Position numbers and translations under genes: made by a program. The notes below the pieces were generated by a model that worked only from the letters and a program-made list of their open reading frames with translations, had not been told where the DNA came from and did no database searches. From Pseudomonas veronii (GTDB lineage: Bacteria > Pseudomonadota > Gammaproteobacteria > Pseudomonadales > Pseudomonadaceae): a stretch of 64,000 bases of DNA. The stretch covers positions 1-64,000 of the forward strand of contig NZ_JYLL01000004.1 of the NCBI RefSeq assembly GCF_001439695.1, read 5' to 3'. Every line of letters starts with the position of its first letter. The stretch's first letter is position 1. Below, piece by piece: positions 34,648 to 42,968 of this stretch.

Positions 34648-35126
34648 GCGACTCCGCTGTTTTCATGGCGCCCATTCCCGTGACACCCGCCATCCCGGCC
34701 TTGATCAGCCGGCTGGTGGAGCAATTCGACGCGACCTGGATCGACGCCGACAACCTCGATGCCTGGCTTGCCGAAGGGGGCGACTGCCTGTTGCTGCTGT
34801 GCGGTGACCCGGTACGCCATCCCGAATGCCTGGACGTGGCCGTGGTGTTGCCGGAACTGCGCGTGGAAATCGCGCGCCGCCACCAATTGAGCCTGCGCCT
34901 GGGCGTGGTCGGTCGCGCCGATGAAGAAGCCATCGCCGCGCGCTTTGCCGTGCGCCGCTGGCCGTCGCTGGTGTGGCTGCGCGATGCGGGTTACGTCAGC
35001 ACCTTCAGCGGCATGCTCGACTGGGACGAATACCTGCGCCTGGCGGAAGCTGCCGTGAGCCAAAGCAACGCGCGCATTCCATTGCTTGCCGGTGCCCCTG
35101 TCAGCGCCCCCGGAGGTTGCCAATGA
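34644..35126 (+). CDS. hoxO: HoxO/HupG/HyaE family assembly factor
   Basis: 160 residues, thioredoxin-like fold without a CxxC pair. The stretch LLLLCGDPVRHPECLDVAVVLPEL and the later RFAVRRWPSLVWLRDAGYV, GMLDWDEY blocks are those of HyaE/HupG. These proteins bind the Tat signal of the hydrogenase small subunit and protect it during assembly in air. Its place between hoxL and hoxQ is the same as in Ralstonia. Confidence 0.88.
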   Translation: MSDSAVFMAPIPVTPAIPALISRLVEQFDATWIDADNLDAWLAEGGDCLLLLCGDPVRHPECLDVAVVLPELRVEIARRHQLSLRLGVVGRADEEAIAARFAVRRWPSLVWLRDAGYVSTFSGMLDWDEYLRLAEAAVSQSNARIPLLAGAPVSAPGGCQ

Positions 35127-36016
35127 ACCACGATGCCAATCACCGCGATGCACAAAGCCACGCCGTGGAGTTCGATCCGCTGAACTACATCCCCGTGGTG
35201 GATATCGGCCCCGGCTCGCAACCCGACGATGAGGACGTGCTCGAATACATCAGCATGCCTCAGGGCATGTATACCCATAGCATTCCGGTGCTGCCCGAAC
35301 CTGAAGAGCTTGCGGCGCTGCCCGGTGCGCGGCACGCGTTGCAAGCGTTGCTGCAATGCCTGCGCGACTGCAATAACGGCCTGACCACGCAAAGCGTCGA
35401 CCTCAGTGGCCTGGAAACAGGCGACCGCAAGCTGCTCGACCAATTGCTGGGCGAAGGCGAGGTCAGCGCGATCATTGCCGCGCAGCCGTCGTTGCGTATC
35501 CAGGAATCGATCTTCGCCGGCGTATGGCGCATCTACGGCCAGGGCTACGATCACGTCGAAGTGGGCGCGGCGCCTTCGCAACTGCGCGGCAATGCCCGCG
35601 CGGCGGCCCGACCGGCGGATTTCGACTTGTCGTCAACGTTGCCGCTTGGCGTCATGAACGCCCCGGCGATCCTGACCGAGGTACAAGACCGCAGCCAACA
35701 CTGGCAACCCGGCGATCAGGTGCATGTCATCAACCTGACCTTGCTGCCGTTGTCCGAACAGGACATCGCTTTCCTCGACGCCTACTTGCCCGCCGGCCCG
35801 GTGCGCGCCTTGGCCCGTGGCTATGGCAATTGCCTGATCAGCGCGACCCGGATCCAGAACTGCTGGCGCATTACGTACTTCAACTCACAGGATGCGCAAA
35901 TCCTCGACACCATCGAAATCACCGACCTGCCGGAAGTGATCTGCGCCGCCCCCGAAGACCTGGCCGACTCACTGGAGCGCTTCGAAGACGTTATCCAGTG
36001 GTTCGAAGGGCAGTGA
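35123..36016 (+). CDS. hoxQ: HoxQ/HupH/HyaF family assembly factor
   Basis: 297 residues. Two related halves typical of HupH: an N-terminal part with YISMPQGMYTHSIPVLPEPE and a C-terminal part with LARGYGNCLISATRIQNCWRITYFNS. It works with HoxO on maturation of the iron-sulphur small subunit. The ATG at 35123 overlaps the hoxO stop as ATGA. Confidence 0.9.
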   Translation: MNHDANHRDAQSHAVEFDPLNYIPVVDIGPGSQPDDEDVLEYISMPQGMYTHSIPVLPEPEELAALPGARHALQALLQCLRDCNNGLTTQSVDLSGLETGDRKLLDQLLGEGEVSAIIAAQPSLRIQESIFAGVWRIYGQGYDHVEVGAAPSQLRGNARAAARPADFDLSSTLPLGVMNAPAILTEVQDRSQHWQPGDQVHVINLTLLPLSEQDIAFLDAYLPAGPVRALARGYGNCLISATRIQNCWRITYFNSQDAQILDTIEITDLPEVICAAPEDLADSLERFEDVIQWFEGQ

Positions 36017-36023
36017 GGTCACG

Positions 36024-36254
36024 ATGAACGAAAAAACCGGCTTCGAAGGCAGCTACGGCGGCGACAACGCGCGGATCAGCGACGCCACCCGCCTGGAATG
36101 CAAAATCTGCTGGTGGGTGTATGACCCGCGCGACGGCGACCCGGTCTGGCAGATTGAGCCGGGTACGCCGTTCTCCGCATTGCCGGAACATTGGCGTTGC
36201 CCGAATTGCGATGGCGATGCCGAGCAGTTCATGGTGATCGATGAACCTGTCTGA
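36024..36254 (+). CDS. hoxR: rubredoxin-like assembly protein HoxR
   Basis: 76 residues. Fe(Cys)4 site C26-x-x-C29 and C59-x-x-C62 with WVYDP and LPEHWRCPNC typical of rubredoxins, plus an extended N-terminus found in HupI/HoxR. Needed for correct assembly of the small subunit clusters in air, at least in Ralstonia. It overlaps hoxT by 14 bases. Confidence 0.93.
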   Translation: MNEKTGFEGSYGGDNARISDATRLECKICWWVYDPRDGDPVWQIEPGTPFSALPEHWRCPNCDGDAEQFMVIDEPV

Positions 36255-36744
36255 GCGCCAAGACGGCCCGGCGCAACAGGCACAAACCCTGTGCGCGCAC
36301 TTCCAGGGCATCGCCGAGACACGCATGCGCGGGTTGCCGTTTCTCAATCAACAGCTGGCGGTCGAGGCGGTGGGCTTCAGCGCGCAAATCGCCGGGGAAA
36401 ACGCCGCATCCGGGGTGCTGGGTGTTCTGATCAGCCCTTGGTTCATGAACCTGATCTGGCTGCCGGAGAACCGCGACACACTCCTGGCCCAGGGGGCGTC
36501 AGGCGAACATCAATTTGGCGGGCAGTGCCTGACCTTCATTGGTGCAGACGGCGAAGACATCGGTGGCTACGAGAGCTGTTCGCTGTTTTCACCGATGTTT
36601 GAATTTGCCGATCAGGACGCGGCCCGGCAAACCGCCGAACAGGTGCTGGCGCTGTTGCGGGATGCGCCCGAACGCGCACCCGAACGCCCGGCCATCAGCC
36701 GCCGTGGCTTGCTGTTCGGACGCGTCTCCGGGGGCGCGCAATGA
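36241..36744 (+). CDS. hoxT: HoxT/HupJ family hydrogenase accessory protein
   Basis: 167 residues. FLNQQLAVEAVGF, GVLISPWFMNLIWLP and the later GGYESCSLFSPMFEFADQ blocks match the [NiFe]-hydrogenase assembly chaperone HybE/HupJ family, thought to help small subunit export quality control. It begins inside hoxR and overlaps hoxV by ATGA. Confidence 0.87.
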   Translation: MNLSERQDGPAQQAQTLCAHFQGIAETRMRGLPFLNQQLAVEAVGFSAQIAGENAASGVLGVLISPWFMNLIWLPENRDTLLAQGASGEHQFGGQCLTFIGADGEDIGGYESCSLFSPMFEFADQDAARQTAEQVLALLRDAPERAPERPAISRRGLLFGRVSGGAQ

Positions 36745-37823
36745 CCGCCATGGCAAGCTTGGCGCGGCTCGGCGGCTCATTGCGGGTGCGTCCCGGCCAG
36801 CAGCCCGCGATTGTCGGCGGGCGTCCGGCGCTGGCCGCCACCTTGTTGCGCGGCCAGCCGCCACAGACTGCCGCGCACCACTTGCCGTTGCTCTATAGCC
36901 TGTGCGGGCAAGCGCACCGCCTGACCGCAGCGTTGGCCGTCAACACCGCACTGCATGGCGAAACCCCCATCGACCCTAACACCCAGCGCATGCTGGAGGC
37001 CGAAACCCGCCGCGAGCATGTGCGGCGTATGCTGCTCGAATGGCCGCGGTTGCTGGGTAACCCGTCGGTGCGCCCCGATCTCAGCCAACTGCATGCCTGG
37101 GAACACGCCCCGCAACAGGCGATGGCCGCCTGGCTGGGCGAATCGGTGGCGCAATGGCTTGAACGGTGGGACGCCGAGCCGTTCAGCGCGCTCTATGAGT
37201 GGAGCCAGCGCAGCGATCATTGGCTGGCGCACGCCCTGGCCGATTGCCGCGAGGATGCCCACGCCCTGCAACTGCCGGTGCATGCCCTGTCGCTGGCCGG
37301 CAACACCCAAGCGCTGCAGGTGGTGGCTGCCCAACTGCGAGAGGCCAGCGATTTTGCGTTGCATCCGGTGGCCTTCGGGCTACCCTGTGAGACGGGCAGT
37401 TGGACCCGCGCGCGTGAGGCCGACCCCCAACGCTACGCCAGCGTCTGGCTGCGTCTGGGCGCGCGCCTCGCCGAACTGGCGCGGCTCTCGCTGCCACAGC
37501 CCGCTGGCTTGGCACTCGGCGCATTGGTGCTGGGGCCCGACGAGGCGTTGGCCTGGAGCGAAACGTCGCGCGGCCTGTTGTTGCACCGGGTCTGTCTGGA
37601 GCGAATGAATGCCGGTGTGTTGATCCGCGACTATCAGGTCATCGCGCCGACCGAATGGAACCTTCATCCCCACGGCGCGCTGGCCCAGGGTTTGGCGACG
37701 ATGTCAGCCGGCGATCCGGCCACGCGACGTCGCGCTGAGCTGTTGATCGCGGCTTTCGACCCGTGCATCGGCTTCACCCTCGAGCTAGAAGCAGCATCGA
37801 ACGAGGACATTATTCATGCATGA
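36741..37823 (+). CDS. hoxV: HoxV/HupK scaffold protein, large-subunit-like
   Basis: 360 residues. Distantly related to hydrogenase large subunits: a degenerate first nickel motif (CGQAH near 54-58) and a C-terminal AAFDPCIGFTLE that keeps one Cys of the DPCxxC motif. HupK/HoxV is thought to hold the Fe(CN)2CO unit during transfer to HoxG, together with HoxL. It overlaps hypA by eight bases. Confidence 0.87.
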   Translation: MTAMASLARLGGSLRVRPGQQPAIVGGRPALAATLLRGQPPQTAAHHLPLLYSLCGQAHRLTAALAVNTALHGETPIDPNTQRMLEAETRREHVRRMLLEWPRLLGNPSVRPDLSQLHAWEHAPQQAMAAWLGESVAQWLERWDAEPFSALYEWSQRSDHWLAHALADCREDAHALQLPVHALSLAGNTQALQVVAAQLREASDFALHPVAFGLPCETGSWTRAREADPQRYASVWLRLGARLAELARLSLPQPAGLALGALVLGPDEALAWSETSRGLLLHRVCLERMNAGVLIRDYQVIAPTEWNLHPHGALAQGLATMSAGDPATRRRAELLIAAFDPCIGFTLELEAASNEDIIHA

Positions 37824-38163
37824 AGTGAGTCTGGCGGGCGGCATTCTCAGCGCCGTCGAGGCGGCGGCCAGGCGCGATCCGTTCGTGCGGGTCAGCCGCC
37901 TGCGCCTGGAAGCCGGCACGCTGGCCGGCGTTGAAATCGAGGCGCTGCGTTTCGCCCTTGAAGCACTGGCGCCCGGCACCTTGCTGGCCGGCGCGCAAAT
38001 CGACATTGAACAACCGCCGGGCCAGGCCTGGTGCCTGGATTGCGCCATCAGCGTGCCGCTGATCGAGCGCGGCGCCGGCTGCCCGCAATGCGGCGGCTTT
38101 TGGCTGCAACCCACCGGTGGGACTGAATTGCGCATCCTCGACCTGCAGGTCGAGGATCATTAA
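37816..38163 (+). CDS. hypA: hydrogenase nickel-insertion protein HypA
   Basis: 115 residues. N-terminal MHE with the nickel-binding His2, and a zinc site C73, C76, C89, C92 (WCLDC and GCPQCG). It passes nickel with HypB to the large subunit. Starts inside the end of hoxV. The gap to hypB is 23 bases. Confidence 0.95.
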   Translation: MHEVSLAGGILSAVEAAARRDPFVRVSRLRLEAGTLAGVEIEALRFALEALAPGTLLAGAQIDIEQPPGQAWCLDCAISVPLIERGAGCPQCGGFWLQPTGGTELRILDLQVEDH

Positions 38164-38186
38164 TCGTTTGATTTTGGAGGTACACC

Positions 38187-39200
38187 ATGTGCGTCGTCTG
38201 CGGTTGCGGAACCGGGCATTCACACGACAAGACCGAAGCTCCGGCCACCGATAGCGATGTGCAGGTCGACGCTACCGGCGACCTGCATTACGGCGCGGGT
38301 CAGGCGCGGGTTTCAGTGCCCGGCATGAGCCAGGCCCGCACCATCCGCCTGGAGCAAGACATCCTCGGCGAAAACGACCGGCACGCCGCGCGTAACCGGG
38401 AAAACTTCACCGCCCACGGCGTACTGGCCCTCAATCTGGTGTCCAGCCCCGGTTCCGGCAAGACCACCCTGTTGTGCAGCACCCTCATGGCCCTGCGCCA
38501 ACGCCGCGCCGACTTGCCGCTGGCGGTGATCGAGGGCGATCAGCAAACCCGTCACGACGCCGAGCGCATCCGCGAAACCGGCGTACCCGCGATCCAGATC
38601 AACACCGGCAAAGGCTGCCACCTCGATGCCCGGATGATCACCGAAGCCTACAGCCGCCTGCCGCTGCACGACGCGCTGCACGCGGCCGGTCACACGCATC
38701 AGTCGCCTATGCATAGCCACGTTGATCAGCAGCCGCACGCCCACGTACAGACTCAACAGCATCAACACAGCCATCACGCCCATGACGGCGGTGAGCCGGC
38801 CGGCATGCTGTTCATCGAGAACGTCGGCAATCTGGTCTGCCCCGCGCTCTGGGATCTGGGCGAGGCGGGCAAAGTGGCGATCCTGTCGGTGACCGAGGGC
38901 GAAGACAAACCCCTCAAGTACCCGGACATGTTCGCCGCAGCGCGCCTGATGATCCTCAACAAGATCGACCTGTTGCCGCACCTGGATTTCGACGTGCAGC
39001 GCTGCCTGGACTATGCGCGACAGGTCAACCCGCAGATCCAGATCATCCAGCTCAGCGCCCGCGACGGCACCGGGCTGGATGCCTGGCTCGACTGGTTGCT
39101 GGCCGGCGCCCCCGCGGTTGACCGCCGCGCCGCGCGCATCGCCGAACTGGAAGCTGAACTGGCCCGCCTCAAAGCTCAGGTGGAGGCCCCGCATGCGTAG
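38187..39200 (+). CDS. hypB: hydrogenase nickel GTPase HypB with internal His-rich insert
   Basis: 337 residues. N-terminal metal motif MCVVCGCG, Walker [10 protein letters not shown] (87-95), G-domain metal ligands C144-H145 (KGCHLDARM) and C218 (NVGNLVCP), and the guanine-specificity block LNKIDLL (257-263). Between the two G-domain ligands sits an extra stretch of about 40 residues, 161-199, with 13 histidines. In other HypB proteins a His-rich run, if present, lies near the N-terminus. GTP hydrolysis drives nickel transfer from HypB to HypA and HoxG; the insert may store or guide nickel. A C-terminal helix (315-333) looks coiled-coil forming. Overlaps hypF by eight bases. Confidence 0.95.
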   Translation: MCVVCGCGTGHSHDKTEAPATDSDVQVDATGDLHYGAGQARVSVPGMSQARTIRLEQDILGENDRHAARNRENFTAHGVLALNLVSSPGSGKTTLLCSTLMALRQRRADLPLAVIEGDQQTRHDAERIRETGVPAIQINTGKGCHLDARMITEAYSRLPLHDALHAAGHTHQSPMHSHVDQQPHAHVQTQQHQHSHHAHDGGEPAGMLFIENVGNLVCPALWDLGEAGKVAILSVTEGEDKPLKYPDMFAAARLMILNKIDLLPHLDFDVQRCLDYARQVNPQIQIIQLSARDGTGLDAWLDWLLAGAPAVDRRAARIAELEAELARLKAQVEAPHA

Positions 39201-40356
39201 CGAAAAACTGCCCGGCGCGCAGGTCTGGCCGCCGGTGCTGGCCTGTGGCGCGTGGCTGAAGAACACCGCCTGCCTGTTGCAGGGCGATCAGGTGCTGTGG
39301 TCGCCACTCCACGGTGACTTGGGCGACCCGCAAAGCTGCCTGGACCTGGCGGCGTCGTTGGACGCTCTGTTGGCGTGCGCTGAAGTCACGCCGCAAGCCA
39401 TCGCCCATGACTTGCACCCGGATTTCTATAGCTCGCAACTGGCGGTGACGCTGGCGGAAAAACTCAACGTGCCCGCCGTAGCCGTGCAGCATCACCACGC
39501 GCACATTGCCGCGCTGATGGCCGAACATGGCCTCGACGGCCCGGTACTCGGCCTGGCGCTGGACGGCGTGGGCCTTGGCAGCGATGGCGCAGCCTGGGGC
39601 GGCGAGTTGCTCTGGGTGGCCAGCGATGCCTGGCGCCGACTTGGCTATCTATTGCCGCTGCCGCTGCCCGGTGGCGATGTGGCCGCCCGCGAACCCTGGC
39701 GCCTGGCCGCCGCGGCGCTGCACCTGCTGGGGCGCGACGATGAAATCCTCAGGCGGCTCGGGCCGCTGGTCGGCGAACAAAGCGCGAACACTGTCGCGCA
39801 GATGCTCGCGCGCAATCTCAACTGCCCGCCGAGCAGTGGCGCCGGCCGTTGGTTCGATGCCGCTGCGGGGATTCTCGGCATCAGCGTGCGTCAACAATTC
39901 GAGGCCGAGGCCGCCATTGCCCTGGAGCGTCTGGCCGCTGAATACCTGGCAACCCACGCCGAGCCCGCCATCGACGGCCTGTGGCATCTCCGCGCTGACG
40001 GCGTGCTTGATCTGCTCCCGCTGCTGACCCGCCTGTTCGAACTCGCCGACAGCGCACGCAGCGCAGAAGGCGCGGCGCTGTTTCACCTGACGCTGGCCGC
40101 CGCTCTCGCTGACTGGGTCGAGTACCAATCCACCACGCTGCCGGTGCTGCTCGGGGGCGGATGCTTCGCCAATCGCCTGCTCAGTGCCCGGCTCACGCAA
40201 CGATTGAGCGCCAGGGGCTTACCGGTTTTCAGCGCGCAGGCTGTGTCGTGCGGCGATGCCGGGCTGGCCCTGGGTCAAGCCTGGGTTGCCGCGCACTGGC
40301 GCGACCCGCAGCGCCAACCCGCTTTGCCATTGAAGGAATCCCAAGCATGTGCCTAG
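39193..40356 (+). CDS. hypF: truncated HypF carbamoyltransferase (Kae1-like domain only)
   Basis: 387 residues against about 750 for complete HypF. It keeps the Kae1-like ATP-binding carbamoyltransferase domain: [32 protein letters not shown] and [11 protein letters not shown]. It lacks the N-terminal acylphosphatase, zinc-finger and YrdC-like domains. HypF makes the thiocarboxamide on HypE from carbamoyl phosphate, on the route to cyanide ligands. Ralstonia HypF1 is a similar short form that works. The start at 39193 overlaps the hypB stop (ATGCGTAG), so it is a designed gene start and not a broken gene. Overlaps hypC by ten bases. Confidence 0.88.
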   Translation: MRSEKLPGAQVWPPVLACGAWLKNTACLLQGDQVLWSPLHGDLGDPQSCLDLAASLDALLACAEVTPQAIAHDLHPDFYSSQLAVTLAEKLNVPAVAVQHHHAHIAALMAEHGLDGPVLGLALDGVGLGSDGAAWGGELLWVASDAWRRLGYLLPLPLPGGDVAAREPWRLAAAALHLLGRDDEILRRLGPLVGEQSANTVAQMLARNLNCPPSSGAGRWFDAAAGILGISVRQQFEAEAAIALERLAAEYLATHAEPAIDGLWHLRADGVLDLLPLLTRLFELADSARSAEGAALFHLTLAAALADWVEYQSTTLPVLLGGGCFANRLLSARLTQRLSARGLPVFSAQAVSCGDAGLALGQAWVAAHWRDPQRQPALPLKESQACA

Positions 40357-40580
40357 CCATTCCCGCACGCGTGATCGAATTGCGCGCCGGCGATAACGCA
40401 CTCGTCGACTTGGGCGGTATCCGCAAGGAAATCTCCCTGGCGCTGGTGCCGCAAGCCCAGGTCGACGACTACGTGATCGTCCACGTCGGTTACGCCCTCG
40501 GCCTGATCGATCCCGAAGAAGCCCAGCGGACCCTGGCCATGTTCGAAGAACTGGACCGCCTGCAACCGGAAGCCCTATGA
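40347..40580 (+). CDS. hypC: hydrogenase maturation chaperone HypC
   Basis: 77 residues. [12 protein letters not shown] with the essential Cys2, then the HypC barrel (ALVDLGGIRKEISLALV, DDYVIVHVGYALGLID). It carries the Fe(CN)2CO moiety with HypD and delivers it to HoxG. I start it at the ATG at 40347, inside the end of hypF, because this alone gives the conserved MC start. ATGA overlap with hypD. Confidence 0.95.
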   Translation: MCLAIPARVIELRAGDNALVDLGGIRKEISLALVPQAQVDDYVIVHVGYALGLIDPEEAQRTLAMFEELDRLQPEAL

Positions 40581-41713
40581 AGTACATCGATGAATACCGC
40601 GACGGCGAACTGGCACAACGCATTGCCGAGCGCATCCGCGACGAAGTCCGGCCGGAACGCCAATACCGCTTCATGGAATTCTGTGGCGGCCACACCCATG
40701 CGATATCGCGTTACGGCGTGAGCGATTTGCTGCCCGCCAATGTCCGCATGATCCACGGCCCCGGCTGCCCGGTGTGTGTCTTGCCGATTGGGCGTATCGA
40801 CCTGGCGGTGAAGCTGGCGCTGGAGGACGGAGCGATCCTCTGCAGCTATGGCGACACCCTGCGCGTGCCGGCGTCCGGTGGCCTCTCGCTGCTGCGCGCC
40901 AAGGCACAAGGCGCGGATATCCGCATGATCTACTCGCCCAGCGATGCGCTGAAAATCGCCGAGGCCAACCCCGAGCGTGAAGTGGTGTTCCTGGCCATTG
41001 GCTTCGAAACCACCACGCCGCCGACCGCCCTGGTGATCCGCGACGCCGCCGCTCGCGGCCTGAAAAACTTCAGCGTGCTGTGCTGCCATGTCCTGACCCC
41101 GGCGGCCATCGAGCATATCCTTGCGGCCCCCGGGCAGGATCCGGCGGCGGTGGAACTGGATGGCTTCGTCGGCCCGGCGCATGTGAGCATCATCATTGGC
41201 TCCGAACCCTACGCCGAGTTCGCCCGCCGATACCGCAAGCCGGTGGTGATTGCCGGTTTCGAACCGCTGGACGTGATACAGGCGATTTTGATGCTGGTGC
41301 GCCAGGTCAACGACGGGCGCGCCGAGGTCGAAAACGAATTCGTCCGCGCCGTCGGCCGCAATGGCAACAGCGCCGCCCAGACCTTGATGGACGAGATCTT
41401 CGAACTGCGTGAGAGCTTCCAATGGCGCGGGCTTGGCGAGGTGCCGTTCAGCGCCTTGCGCATTCGCGCGAAATTCGCCGCCTTCGATGCAGAAAAACGC
41501 TTCGACCTGCATTACCGCGCCGTGGCCGATAACAAAGCCTGCGAATGCGGGCCGATCCTGCGTGGCCAGAAAAAGCCCACCGACTGCCGCCTGTTTGGCA
41601 GCGTATGCACCCCGGAAAACCCCATGGGCTCGTGCATGGTCTCCAACGAAGGCGCCTGCGCCGCTCATTACGCCTACGGGCGCTATAAAGACATCGAGGT
41701 TGTTGCAGTATGA
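40577..41713 (+). CDS. hypD: hydrogenase maturation protein HypD
   Basis: 378 residues. Conserved motifs FCGGHTHAIS, GPGCPVCVLP and GFETTTPPTA, and the C-terminal [4Fe-4S] ligands in CECGPILRG, TDCRLFGSVCTP and GSCMVS. HypD is the scaffold on which the iron with its cyanide and carbonyl ligands is put together with HypC. ATGA overlaps on both sides show coupled translation. Confidence 0.96.
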   Translation: MKYIDEYRDGELAQRIAERIRDEVRPERQYRFMEFCGGHTHAISRYGVSDLLPANVRMIHGPGCPVCVLPIGRIDLAVKLALEDGAILCSYGDTLRVPASGGLSLLRAKAQGADIRMIYSPSDALKIAEANPEREVVFLAIGFETTTPPTALVIRDAAARGLKNFSVLCCHVLTPAAIEHILAAPGQDPAAVELDGFVGPAHVSIIIGSEPYAEFARRYRKPVVIAGFEPLDVIQAILMLVRQVNDGRAEVENEFVRAVGRNGNSAAQTLMDEIFELRESFQWRGLGEVPFSALRIRAKFAAFDAEKRFDLHYRAVADNKACECGPILRGQKKPTDCRLFGSVCTPENPMGSCMVSNEGACAAHYAYGRYKDIEVVAV

Positions 41714-42777
41714 CCGGCCGTTCCCCCGTAAAACGCGGTTATGTACGCCCCCTCAATTTTCGCGACGGCGTGGTCGATATGGGCCACGGTGCTGGCGGGC
41801 GCGCTTCGGCGCAGTTGATCGAAGAACTATTCGTCGCCGCCTTCGACAACCCGTGGTTGCGCCAGGGCAACGATGGCGCCGCCTTCAGCCCGGAACTCAA
41901 ACCCGGCGAACGCATGGTCATGGCCACCGACGCACACGTGGTGTCGCCGCTGTTTTTTCCCGGTGGCGACATTGGCAGCTTGTCTGTGCATGGCACCCTC
42001 AACGACGTCGCCATGGGCGGCGCGCGGCCGCTTTATCTCTCTGCCAGCTTCATCATCGAGGAGGGCTTTGCCCTCGCTGACCTCAAGCGCATCGTTGAGT
42101 CGATGGGCCGCGCCTCCCGCGATGCCGGGGTGCCGATCATCACCGGCGACACCAAAGTCGTGGAACGCGGCAGTGGCGACGGCGTGTTTATCAGCACCAC
42201 CGGCATCGGCATTATCCCCAACGGGGTCGAGACGGGCGGGCATCGCGCACGCCCCGGCGATGCGATATTGGTGTCCGGCAGCATCGGCGAACACGGTGTG
42301 GCGATCATGTCCAAGCGAGAAGGGCTGACGTTCGAGACCGAAATCCTGTCTGACAGTGCGGCGCTGCATGGCTTGGTGGCGCAGATGCTCGCGGTCGCTC
42401 CCGGCCTGCGCGTACTGCGCGACCCGACCCGAGGCGGTTTGGCGACCACGCTGAACGAAATTGCCGGTCAGTCCGGAGTCGGCATGCTGTTGGACGAAGC
42501 GGCGATTCCCGTGCTGCCGCAGGTTGAAGCCGCCTGCGAACTGTTGGGCCTGGACCCGCTGTACATCGCCAACGAGGGTAAGCTGATCGCAATCTGCGCC
42601 GAAGAAGACGCCCAGCCGCTGCTCGACTGTATGCGCCTCAACCCGTTGGGCGAACATGCGGTGCGTATCGGCACGGTCCTTGAAGACGCCCACGGTTTCG
42701 TGCAGATGCAGACCCGATTCGGCGGGCGCAGGGTGGTGGACTGGTTGTCGGGCGAACAACTGCCGAGAATCTGCTGA
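41710..42777 (+). CDS. hypE: carbamoyl dehydratase HypE
   Basis: 355 residues, PurM/ThiL-like ATPase: DMGHGAGGRASAQLI, TDAHVVSPLFFPGGDIG, GTLNDVAMGGARPL. The C-terminus is PRIC with the terminal Cys that is carbamoylated by HypF and dehydrated to thiocyanate. Last gene of the operon that begins with hoxK, 12.9 kb upstream; no gap exceeds 61 bases. Confidence 0.96.
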   Translation: MTGRSPVKRGYVRPLNFRDGVVDMGHGAGGRASAQLIEELFVAAFDNPWLRQGNDGAAFSPELKPGERMVMATDAHVVSPLFFPGGDIGSLSVHGTLNDVAMGGARPLYLSASFIIEEGFALADLKRIVESMGRASRDAGVPIITGDTKVVERGSGDGVFISTTGIGIIPNGVETGGHRARPGDAILVSGSIGEHGVAIMSKREGLTFETEILSDSAALHGLVAQMLAVAPGLRVLRDPTRGGLATTLNEIAGQSGVGMLLDEAAIPVLPQVEAACELLGLDPLYIANEGKLIAICAEEDAQPLLDCMRLNPLGEHAVRIGTVLEDAHGFVQMQTRFGGRRVVDWLSGEQLPRIC

Positions 42778-42797
42778 GCCCTTGAGACCTTGAGTCA

Positions 42798-42838
42798 GCA
42801 ACGAATGGCGGCAACTGGAGGATGCCGCCATGCGTTGC
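42798..42838. repeat. long hairpin after hypE
   Basis: Arms 42798-42813 and 42823-42838 pair over 16 bases with one mismatch, nine-base loop. The core is ATGGCGGCA/TGCCGCCAT. It is 21 bases past the hypE stop and has no T run. It probably ends the hydrogenase transcript; it also marks the right edge of the locus. Confidence 0.55.
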
Positions 42839-42968
42839 AAGGCGTCCTGGCTAAAGAACCTTGGGTTGACCTCGAGGACAATACCTGCGATGCGTGAGAG
42901 GTTGATGGGGCGCGTCATGCCAGAGGAGGCCGTTGGTGGCCACTAACCCCCCCCAAATTGTTTACTTC

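Noticed and set aside
38700..38790. His-codon repeats in hypB read as a DNA repeat or CRISPR-like array
   Set aside because: They are irregular CAC/CAT codons of one reading frame with no fixed unit or spacer.
39193..40356. hypF as a pseudogene
   Set aside because: The frame is intact, starts in a coupled overlap with hypB and keeps its domain motifs; short HypF proteins are known to work in Ralstonia.
41827..42918. 363-codon minus-strand frame reaching past hypE into the intergenic region
   Set aside because: Nearly all of it is antisense to hypE; the 46 codons outside show no family resemblance.
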